DNA of 37,038 nucleotides from Bacteroides sp. (GTDB taxonomy: Bacteria > Bacteroidota > Bacteroidia > Bacteroidales > Muribaculaceae): NCBI GenBank assembly GCA_014801225.1, contig JAAVEO010000032.1, positions 1-37,038 of the forward strand, given 5' to 3'. Positions within the stretch are counted from its first letter, which is position 1, and each line of letters opens with the position of its first letter. Position numbers and translations under genes: made by a program. Shown piece by piece: positions 17,166 through 22,748 of the stretch. The notes under the pieces were generated by a model that saw nothing but the letters and a program-made list of their open reading frames with translations, made no database searches and was not told the DNA's origin.

Positions 17166-17912
17166 TTATTCAATGAGTATGAAAGATGACCATATCTCGG
17201 AATTATCAGGCAATTCTTTTCGCAACCATCTTTGGGCAATGTGAAATGAATCGTAGATACTCTTTCCCTGAGCCGCCTGCTCGTAGAAAGCGTCCATGAA
17301 CTGAGCCGTCCAATAATCGTCAACTTTAGCCAGAGAACATATCAACGATTTTGCACCGGTAATACGGAATGCACGCTGCAGACCCCAGACACCATCGCTG
17401 TCAATCTCCCCGAGGCCCGTATCACAAGCCGACAATACTGTCAGATTCAGGTTAGGGAAAGACAGGAGTTCAATATCATTATCAGTCAATAAATCGTCAT
17501 GCTCTTCCAATATGTACCGGCTCTTCCATGATAGATTCCCTTCACGGAGCACCAATCCGCTTATTTCCGAGATTCCGGCGGAGATAAATCTCCGCGCGAT
17601 ATTGTAATCTACGTTCTCGGGGTTCTTCGCGGCCTCGGTTAATCCGGCATTATCTCTATAAAATCCGTGGGTGGAAATATGTAATGTAGTGATCTTATCT
17701 TTGGATAAAGAGTTCAATGCCGGTTCTGTGGCATCGTCGTCTATCAAAATAGTATTATTTTGACCTGAGAGCTTATCTTCTATCAATCTGATTTCATATT
17801 CTACATTTGGCAAGTCGGTCCAATTGCCTCGGTCGATTTCCTTTGCACTTCCTATAGGAGAATTATGATCGCACACACCCAGCAGTACGACCCTCTCCCC
17901 TATTCCCGGAGA
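17166..17912 (-). pseudogene. CHAT-domain protease, C-terminal part (frameshifted from its N-terminal part)
   Basis: This frame, traceable from about 17912 and containing an internal ATG at 17876, encodes the core of a CHAT domain (caspase HetF associated with TPRs), a clan-CD cysteine protease fold. Counted from that ATG, catalytic-type residues are His70 in LHISTHGF and Cys151 in LSACDTGLGE. The upstream part of the CHAT domain lies in another frame (end of the 17863-18795 gene). The frames would join if one base were removed from the A4 run (T4 on the plus strand, 17913-17916), giving LLKSPGIGERVVLLGVCDHN. TPR repeats, normal upstream in this family, are missing. It is probably inactive unless the shift is a sequencing error. 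Confidence 0.7.
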
Positions 17913-18795
17913 TTTTCAAAAGATGGAATACGCGATGGAGATGCAAATTAGATATTGAATCCAAAGCTATAGGAAGATATTCCAATCCGATACGGCTTAA
18001 TACTCCATAGGGACAGAAATACAGATTACCACTATCCGGAAGATAAGCAGCTATTGAGCGCCATACAGTATCCGGGGAAAATAAAATCTCTTCCTCCGTA
18101 CCGATACGTACAAAATCCATTACCCCTTCCTTATTGATAAGAGAGGTTGCATAGCACGATTGCATATTGCTTTCATATCGAATAAATTCCACAGCGAGAT
18201 CTTTCTCCGATAATTGTCTCGTTACCAGATAAGCAGGACGCTTATTCATACTCGCTATGAGGGTAAAGCACGTATCATCAATGGAACCACCTTTAGAAGC
18301 ATACTGCGGATTCATGATGAAGTGCTTCACGATGTCCTGCGTGAGTAAATACCAAAGAAGAGTACCCTGACGAGGTTCAGGGCCGTAAACGTTGTGGAAC
18401 CTTACACCGGTGGCTTCGGGATAATAGCACCGCGCATATTGCTCGGCAAACGCCTTGCTGATGCCGTATAGCGATGTGGTGTTGCAAGGCTCTGCGGTGG
18501 AGGATGAGGCGTAGACCAATTTCGGATGATTGGGATGCTTGGCGCAGGCATCAATGACCGCCATGAAGGAGTCGATGTTATCCTTGCGGATCTGAATCAT
18601 ATCGGAGTTGAATACAGATGTCTGGGCCGCGAGGTGAAAAACGATATCCAGATCATCAGGCATATATTTGGCAATGTCGGCAACCTCTCTGCCGATCTTG
18701 CGGTCAATGCCAATGACCTCTACATCGCGCTTTTGTAAGGATTGCGAGAGCGTACGGCCGATAAATCCCTCGCTGCCGGTGATTATTACTTTCAT
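17863..18795 (-). pseudogene. Chimera: truncated NAD-dependent epimerase fused to N-terminal part of a CHAT domain
   Basis: Residues 1 to about 185 are an extended short-chain dehydrogenase/epimerase (GSEGFIG at 7-13, FHLAAQTSVFNS, the catalytic-type Tyr110-x3-Lys114 in LYGISKAF, RFHNVYGPEPRQGTLLW, and SIDDTCFTLIASM). Sugar epimerases of this kind usually have over 300 residues. After about residue 190 the protein becomes the front of a CHAT domain (LSEKDLAVEFIRYES, then NLYFCPYGVLSRIGLEYLPI), then ends in a frameshifted tail (NRGEGRTAGCVRS). The simplest reading is a deletion that joined the epimerase to the CHAT gene, with a later frameshift near 17913. An assembly error is the alternative. 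Confidence 0.6.
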
Positions 18796-18843
18796 TTTAT
18801 GTTAATATTATGTTTTACTGAACTGTATGTGAAAAAAAAGTGT

Positions 18844-18851
18844 TATCTTTG
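18844..18851 (+). promoter_or_regulatory. -7 element of convergent RNA 1
   Basis: TATCTTTG is an exact TAnnTTTG match, in a TATCTTTGCA context common for strong Bacteroidetes stable-RNA promoters. It is half of a palindrome (18844-18861), so the minus strand reads TATCTTTTTG here, which may serve the divergent epimerase gene. No clear TTTG is seen at -33. Confidence 0.5.
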
Positions 18852-18857
18852 CAAAAA

Positions 18858-18989
18858 GATACTCCTCAATCGAGGAGAGCCACGATGTCGGAACAGTGGG
18901 TGGAGTCATAAGACTCCTGAGGAGCGGATTCGAGATTCCGCCACTTGATTGAGAATCATTAAGAGTATGCCAACGGTGTACTCTTTTTT
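18858..18989 (+). ncRNA. Predicted structured small RNA 1, tRNA-like four-way fold, convergent with nuclease 1
   Basis: About 130 bases between a consensus -7 element and an intrinsic terminator, with no convincing ORF beyond an 8-codon frame at 18884. Possible pairings: a closing stem CTCAATC/GATTGAG (18865-18871 with 18947-18953), CCAC/GTGG (18880-18883 with 18896-18899), GGAGTC-ATAA-GACTCC (18902-18917), and GCGGA/TCCGC (18924-18928 with 18937-18941) with a TTCGAGAT loop. An alternative hairpin CTCCTC-AATC-GAGGAG (18862-18877) would compete with the closing stem. The 11-base core GTCATAAGACT recurs in RNA 2. Junction lengths do not fit a real tRNA. Function unknown. Confidence 0.45.
18961..18989. 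terminator. Terminator shared by RNA 1 and nuclease gene 1
   Basis: AAGAGTA (18961-18967) pairs with TACTCTT (18979-18985), followed on the plus strand by more T's. It ends RNA 1. On the minus strand the stop codon of nuclease 1 (18988-18990) directly precedes it, so it may serve both. Confidence 0.6.
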
Positions 18990-19476
18990 ATCGGATTTTG
19001 GTAAAATTTCTTTGGTTAAACTCGCTCCCATTTGAAGTATATGCTGTTATGAAATTTACTACACGTTCTCGGCCAGACGGTAATTTTAGACTATAATTCG
19101 GCTCAACAACATATTTGGCGCTGCCATTGAAATACACAAATTTGTCACCTTTACTATCGTGATAAAGGCTCATCCCGGATTTTCGGTCAGGGAATGATGC
19201 TAATTTCTGAGGACTGATGTTAATTCCTTTCTCTGTATGGAGATCACGCATTGTATGCACTATTTGCTTCTGAGACATATATAACTGCCCATTGCCAATT
19301 TCTATTCCATGCTCTGAGGCATATTTCTTCAGATCTGAATCTACATTACCGATTGAAAAGGGGGATTGTCTTGAGTAACCATTGCTTTCAATATCGGCAA
19401 TAATGCTCATGATTTTCCCATAAGTGCCTCCTCCAGTATTTGCGCCCCCTCTAACACCTCCTGAAGACTTAGCCAT
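18988..19476 (-). CDS. MAKSSGGVR-leader PBECR-like nuclease (putative toxin 1)
   Basis: 162 residues from ATG 19476. The leader MAKSSGGVRGGANTGGG is followed by a domain resembling the PBECR family (phage barnase-EndoU-colicin E5/D-RelE-like nucleases) described in phage polyvalent proteins: LYMSQKQIVHTMRDLH, MSLYHDSKGDKFVYFNGSAKYVVEP, and RVVNFITAYTSNGSEF. Such domains are predicted RNases. The ATG overlaps the DUF4417 stop by 8 bases (ATGGCTAA), exactly as in the second module, so I reject the longer frame that starts at 19587. The family call is from pattern recognition. Toxicity is inference, and an immunity partner is not obvious. Confidence 0.7.
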   Translation of the reverse strand: MAKSSGGVRGGANTGGGTYGKIMSIIADIESNGYSRQSPFSIGNVDSDLKKYASEHGIEIGNGQLYMSQKQIVHTMRDLHTEKGINISPQKLASFPDRKSGMSLYHDSKGDKFVYFNGSAKYVVEPNYSLKLPSGRERVVNFITAYTSNGSEFNQRNFTKIR

Positions 19477-20092
19477 TGTCAGCCTCCTCCCGACGGCTAT
19501 TGCGTTGGTCCACTTGGTAAGGGTCAATGTATATGAGGCCTCGTTGTCTGCAAAACGATTTACACGTTTCTCCACCTCCATACACAATCATATTCGGTGT
19601 TTCAACTCCGGAAATCTCTTTTGCAATTTGCAATTCGGCTTCCAAGTGACACAACTCTCCCTCATGGCCACGAGTCGCAAATGCGTTATATCCTTTCGGC
19701 ACTCCGAGCTTATTCAACTCACGGAACTTAGGAGCCACGTTGAGGTCAACCCATACACGAATGCCACATTCCTGAAGCCAGCGGGCGATCCAACGTTTCT
19801 TATATAGAAGTTGGAGACCATAGGCAATAGGCGTGGTCTGGAATAGAGAGAAGTTCGGTTCAACAGCTTCTTGACACCGACTCTGAACCAATCGCTCGGG
19901 ACGTTGCCATATGTTGGAGAACCGGTAGTCATCTACATAGAAATGATAAGTGGCTACACCTCTGCGGGCGCGTGGCTTTACACCCCAGCCGGCGAAAGGG
20001 AGAAGGAGTCCGTTTCGAGGCTGCAACTCCAACAATAAATTCGGGATCTCAAGCTCATTGTTGCTTGGATATATTCTGTCTTCTGCGACCAT
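19469..20092 (-). CDS. DUF4417-domain protein 1
   Basis: 207 residues with a DUF4417-like core: YHFYVDDYRFSNIWQRPERL (49-68), VEPNFSLFQTTPIAYGLQLLYKKRWIARWLQECGIRVWVDL (78-117), GVPKGYNAFATRG and PNMIVYGGG. DUF4417 proteins occur in phages and plasmids and have no established function. It is closely similar along its length to the DUF4417 protein at 21641-22279. Its 3' end overlaps the nuclease start by 8 bases, so the two are translationally coupled; it could be a chaperone, adaptor or immunity factor for the nuclease. A Bacteroidetes-type promoter precedes it at 20121-20154. Confidence 0.8.
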   Translation of the reverse strand: MVAEDRIYPSNNELEIPNLLLELQPRNGLLLPFAGWGVKPRARRGVATYHFYVDDYRFSNIWQRPERLVQSRCQEAVEPNFSLFQTTPIAYGLQLLYKKRWIARWLQECGIRVWVDLNVAPKFRELNKLGVPKGYNAFATRGHEGELCHLEAELQIAKEISGVETPNMIVYGGGETCKSFCRQRGLIYIDPYQVDQRNSRREEADNG

Positions 20093-20120
20093 ATCTGGTG
20101 ATGTTTTCTGATGATGGTCA

Positions 20121-20154
20121 CAAATATATTGCTAAAAAGCCTTGAATATCCAAA
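20121..20154 (-). promoter_or_regulatory. Promoter of DUF4417-nuclease module 1
   Basis: On the minus strand, TTTG (20151-20154), 22 bases, then TATATTTG (20121-20128). Just upstream is a doubled GAATTTG half-site, comparable to the doubled GATTTTGG in front of module 2. Confidence 0.55.
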
Positions 20155-20234
20155 TTCGCAAATTCTTGAAATCCCGAATCTTAATAACTTATTGTTTCAG
20201 TTGAAGTTACTATTTTAGCGACTTTTCGGGGGCG

Positions 20235-20369
20235 CTACCATCCGTAATCATCGAACCCTTCATTTTTCATAGTATGGACTACATAAACTGCCCACACGAT
20301 TATGAAAGCGAGAGGAATCCATAACGGAGCGCATACCCACCACCAAGACCAGGCGATTACTTTACACAA
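20235..20369 (-). CDS. Small single-pass membrane protein (44 residues)
   Basis: Starting at a TTG that overlaps the HU stop by 8 bases (20362-20369), this frame encodes MCKVIAWSWWW, then VCAPLWIPLAFIIVWAVYVV, then HTMKNEGFDDYGW. That is one membrane segment led by three tryptophans, with a short charged tail. Small W-rich membrane proteins like this occur in Bacteroides phages, but I do not recognise a named family. The longer frame that extends upstream only overlaps HU in another frame. The start choice rests on the coupled overlap and membrane-like composition. Confidence 0.45.
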   Translation of the reverse strand: MCKVIAWSWWWVCAPLWIPLAFIIVWAVYVVHTMKNEGFDDYGW

Positions 20370-20640
20370 CTCGAACAATATTCTTGAACTCTTCACTCGG
20401 TTTGAATGCCGGAACTTTGTGGGCGCTAACCATGACAGTCTCTCCTGTGGCCATATTGCGGGCGGCCTTGGCGCCCCGCTCTTTGCAGATGAAGGATCCG
20501 AAGCCCCGGAGATAGACGTTCTCACCTCCGGCGATGGCGTCCTTTACCGTCTCCATGAAGGATTCGACACACATGCTTGCCACTCTCTGTTCTACTCCGA
20601 CTTTCATTGCGATAGCCGAAACAATCTCTGATTTAATCAT
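20362..20640 (-). CDS. HU-family DNA-binding protein
   Basis: 92 residues, the full length of an HU/IHF subunit. Motifs: helical dimerisation half (MIKSEIVSAIAMKVGVEQRVASMCVESFMETVKDAI), the turn LRGFGSF (44-50), and the DNA-binding arm (ERGAKAARNMATGETVMVSAHKVPAFKPSEEF). Methionine stands where many HU proteins have the intercalating proline of RNPxTG, a variation also met in Bacteroidetes HU-like proteins. It probably bends or compacts DNA. It follows the MazG-like gene after 23 bases and overlaps the small membrane protein, so the three form an operon within the island. Confidence 0.88.
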   Translation of the reverse strand: MIKSEIVSAIAMKVGVEQRVASMCVESFMETVKDAIAGGENVYLRGFGSFICKERGAKAARNMATGETVMVSAHKVPAFKPSEEFKNIVRVV

Positions 20641-20663
20641 ATCTGTAAATTTTTAGTTGTGGT

Positions 20664-20990
20664 TTATCTATTGTCGCCGTTGCCGTGAAGGGTGCCACGC
20701 TCAAAACGGCTTATGATTTTATCAAGGTTAAGGGCCGCCACCCGGTCAAAGTCGTAACCAAGGGCGTTAGCCAGATTGGCGGCGTACCAAAGCACATCAC
20801 CAATCTCCATGGCGATGGCGTCCAGATCAGCGGGGGAATAACTCCCGTCTTTGTCACGTATTACTTTCTTGACCTTATCCGCACCCTCCCCGGCCTCTCC
20901 GCAAAGTGCCAACGCCAAGTATGTGACGCTGTTGTCGTTCGGGAAAATGGCCGTGGATAAGGCTCGTTTCTGATATTCGTTAAATTCCAT
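20664..20990 (-). CDS. MazG-like nucleotide pyrophosphohydrolase
   Basis: 108 residues, the size of phage-type single-domain MazG proteins. The metal-binding pattern is visible as ExxE in GEAGEGADK (Glu32, Glu35) and ExxD in MEIGDVLWY (Glu62, Asp65). Such enzymes hydrolyse nucleoside triphosphates to monophosphates. Phage MazG proteins are thought to modify nucleotide or alarmone pools of the host. It is the first gene of the mazG-HU-membrane-protein set. No consensus promoter was found in the A/T-rich stretch before it. Confidence 0.8.
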   Translation of the reverse strand: MEFNEYQKRALSTAIFPNDNSVTYLALALCGEAGEGADKVKKVIRDKDGSYSPADLDAIAMEIGDVLWYAANLANALGYDFDRVAALNLDKIISRFERGTLHGNGDNR

Positions 20991-21042
20991 AGATGATTTA
21001 GTTAAAAAATAAAAAAAATATTCTCATGTAGAATTAAATTTG

Positions 21043-21050
21043 TAATTTTG
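21043..21050 (+). promoter_or_regulatory. -7 element of convergent RNA 2
   Basis: TAATTTTG is an exact TAnnTTTG match just upstream of the second structured RNA. The -33 region is A/T-rich with no clear TTTG. Confidence 0.4.
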
Positions 21051-21056
21051 TATCGG

Positions 21057-21130
21057 GATAATTTAATTATTATTCAGGGGCGAGGTCATAAGACTGCGCA
21101 CCATCTTAGAGCCGGAATTTTCCGGCTCTT
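21057..21130 (+). ncRNA. Predicted small RNA 2, convergent with nuclease 2
   Basis: About 75 bases between a consensus -7 element and a strong hairpin. It contains the hairpin GCGAGGTC-ATAA-GACTGCGC (21080-21099, one mismatch and one wobble), with the same ATAA loop and the same 11-base core GTCATAAGACT (21085-21095) as RNA 1. The rest differs from RNA 1, and no ORF is present. Its position relative to a MAKSSGGVR-leader nuclease gene is the same as for RNA 1, which supports a real link. Confidence 0.4.
21108..21129 (+). terminator. Terminator hairpin of RNA 2, near the 3' end of nuclease gene 2
   Basis: AGAGCCGGAA (21108-21117) pairs perfectly with TTCCGGCTCT (21120-21129) around a 2-base TT loop. 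The nuclease 2 stop codon is 7 bases away on the other strand. Confidence 0.6.
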
Positions 21131-21135
21131 CGTAT

Positions 21136-21648
21136 TTATATTTCTCTAAGTATTTTGTCGGATTGAAAATAATAAAATATCCTACTTTTATATTTACGTT
21201 GGGCATTTCTTAAAGCAACAATTGCTTTATCGCGATTGGCACTATTTTCAACGCGAACAATTACTGCATGTGCCCCTTGGTCCCTTATGGCATGACGTAC
21301 ATATTTTTCAATGTTATTATGGCTTCCAACACTCTTTAAATCGGCCTTTATTCCATCAAAATGTATGTCATAGGTATTTCCTTTTTTCCGATTATTATCA
21401 GATAGATGTTCTATCTGATGACCAGCCTGGGCTAAATCAATACACATGGACTGTTCTTTCTCAAACTTCTCCTTTTCATTTGGAGAAGTACTACCACTTT
21501 CAATACGCTCTTTATGAGTCACAACATATCCTCCAGAGGAATGGTCAAAGTATGTCTTCTTCCAATCGTTACTGTATGCTCGAAATTCCTTAAAATCACC
21601 ACTCGGTTTGGAGTGAGAAGATCGTACACCTCCTGAGGATTTAGCCAT
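21136..21648 (-). CDS. MAKSSGGVR-leader CdiA-CT-like PD-(D/E)xK nuclease (putative toxin 2)
   Basis: 170 residues from ATG 21648. It shares only the leader MAKSSGGVR with the protein at 18988-19476. The rest resembles contact-dependent-inhibition and MuF-type nuclease tips: GGYVVTHKERI (39-49), EKFEKEQSMCIDLAQAGHQIEHL, and TYDIHFDGIKADLKSV, with Asp94 and Asp103-Leu-Lys105 as a PD-(D/E)xK-type core, then AVIVRVE. Such domains usually cut tRNA or DNA. The ATG overlaps the upstream DUF4417 stop by 8 bases (ATGGCTAA); an in-frame ATG at 21672 is less likely. The fold call is pattern-based. Confidence 0.7.
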   Translation of the reverse strand: MAKSSGGVRSSHSKPSGDFKEFRAYSNDWKKTYFDHSSGGYVVTHKERIESGSTSPNEKEKFEKEQSMCIDLAQAGHQIEHLSDNNRKKGNTYDIHFDGIKADLKSVGSHNNIEKYVRHAIRDQGAHAVIVRVENSANRDKAIVALRNAQRKYKSRIFYYFQSDKILREI

Positions 21649-22279
21649 TGTCCACCCCCTCTCTCGATTCACGCATCCTCACCATGTGCTGTTCGATATA
21701 GAGGAGGTTATGCTTTCGACAAATATCTTTTACCTTGTTTCCGCCTCCATAGATTATCAAGTTGGGATGTAACTGCCCAGAGATTTCTTTTGCAACCTCG
21801 AGCTCATCAAGAATTATATCCGGGCAATCCGAAACTCCACGGGTTGCAAAAGCATTGTACCCGGCAGGTACTCCCAATCTGTTGAAATCACGAAATTTGG
21901 ACGATACATGAAGGTCAACCCATACATTCACCCCGCATTCCTGAAACCATCTCGCAATCCATCTCTTCTTGTATAGCTGTTGAAGTCCGAAGGCTATGGG
22001 CGTTGAATCAAATAGTGAAAAATTAGGTTCCACTACTTCCTTGCATCCAGTGAGGATTAATTTCTCGGGGTGAAGCCAAATGTTATTGAAGCGATAATCG
22101 TCCACATAGAAATGGAAGGTCCCTACATGGCTTCTGCGCCGGGAATTTGCACCCCACGGGGCGAACGGGAGAAGCAACCCGGTCTCGGGCTGTCGATCAA
22201 TACGAAGTGAGGGGATTTCATACTCGTTGTCACTCGGATAAAGCCTATCCTCTGGAACAAAAATGTCAGTCAGTTTCAT
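21641..22279 (-). CDS. DUF4417-domain protein 2
   Basis: 212 residues and a close paralogue of the protein at 19469-20092: the shared blocks HFYVDDYRF, VEPNFSLF, LYKKRWIARW, QECG, GVP-GYNAFATRG and YGGG are in the same order. It is a DUF4417 family member with no established function. The stop overlaps the start of nuclease 2 by 8 bases, so the pair is probably made together. A promoter with a long spacer lies at 22315-22348. Conservation of this partner while the nuclease differs suggests a generic adaptor or delivery role rather than specific immunity (inference). Confidence 0.8.
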   Translation of the reverse strand: MKLTDIFVPEDRLYPSDNEYEIPSLRIDRQPETGLLLPFAPWGANSRRRSHVGTFHFYVDDYRFNNIWLHPEKLILTGCKEVVEPNFSLFDSTPIAFGLQQLYKKRWIARWFQECGVNVWVDLHVSSKFRDFNRLGVPAGYNAFATRGVSDCPDIILDELEVAKEISGQLHPNLIIYGGGNKVKDICRKHNLLYIEQHMVRMRESREGVDNG

Positions 22280-22314
22280 TTTTTTTGATGTGATGATGAT
22301 GTTAAAACTGACTG

Positions 22315-22348
22315 CAAAAGTATATGTAAATGCCTCCCATTCTCCAAA
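22315..22348 (-). promoter_or_regulatory. Promoter of DUF4417-nuclease module 2
   Basis: On the minus strand, TTTG (22345-22348), 22 bases, then TACTTTTG (22315-22322). Two GATTTTGG-like copies lie just upstream. Spacer length and surroundings resemble the promoter of module 1. Confidence 0.5.
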
Positions 22349-22748
22349 ATCCCCAAAATCCTAAAAGGTTTCCTTGGCTCTTATCACTTTGTTATTCTCA
22401 GAGAATCAATGGATTATCCAACCTTGTTAAAAATATATGACTTTTCAATGCTCCTGACTCCATGCCTGTTTTAAAGAGTCTCATGTTTCTTTATCATATC
22501 TTCTATCCACATTTCGGTACACCTCGTTATTTTACATTTTCCCATTTTTACATGAATATAAAAGGCCCGACTGACTTTGTGGGTCAATCGGGCCGGGATT
22601 CCGACTTCTGCGAACGTTTGACAGACGAAGATATTACTCTTATTGCAGTTCGTCGGCTATCTCTTGTAGCTCAATAGAGATAGTGTATAATGCGTTTCTC
22701 AGTGTTTCAATCTAGCAGAGATGTTGTGGAGAATGCCAGGGATAGACG
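22349..22748. other. Intergenic region between the island and the threonine aldolase gene
   Basis: No convincing gene. It holds the upstream part of the module 2 promoter, a terminator hairpin (22564-22594) and an 8-bp hairpin (22657-22664 with 22676-22683). On the minus strand a short open stretch ending at 22640 reads LRNALYTISIELQEIADELQ. It looks protein-like but has no normal start, so it may be a remnant. Confidence 0.5.
22564..22594 (-). terminator. Probable terminator downstream of the threonine aldolase gene
   Basis: A 12-bp stem (22564-22575 with 22583-22594, one mismatch), followed in the minus direction by TTTTATA. It lies about 155 bases after the stop codon. Confidence 0.55.

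Larger units (their letters stand above)
18844..22330. mobile_element. Phage-derived island with two DUF4417-nuclease modules
   Basis: All six protein genes here are of types common in phages or mobile elements: two DUF4417 proteins, two small nuclease toxins with the same leader peptide, a MazG-like pyrophosphohydrolase and an HU-like protein, plus a 44-residue membrane protein. All are on the minus strand. No integrase, portal or terminase gene and no flanking target repeat was found, so the borders given are only the outer promoters. The left neighbour is a damaged epimerase/CHAT gene, which could record an insertion or deletion event. Confidence 0.4.

Noticed and set aside
18884..18910. 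An 8-codon leader peptide (MSEQWVES) in RNA 1
   Set aside because: RNA 2 has no counterpart and no ATG, and the stop falls inside the conserved hairpin, so a peptide role is not supported.
18865..18953. A tRNA gene (possible Met anticodon CAT)
   Set aside because: The cloverleaf has wrong linkers (8 and 5 bases), a 4-base loop in the central arm if fully paired, an 8-base T-like loop, and no CCA end. Kept as a tRNA-like structured RNA instead.
20235..20525. A 96-codon minus-strand protein
   Set aside because: Its first half is only a shadow of the HU gene in another frame; the last 44 codons alone look like a real membrane microprotein.
18905..21095. Integron attC sites
   Set aside because: The repeated hairpins lack the RYYYAAC/GTTRRRY boxes and there is no integrase gene in the window.
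22462..22677. A 71-codon plus-strand ORF
   Set aside because: It passes through a terminator hairpin, has no promoter or motif, and its composition looks non-coding.
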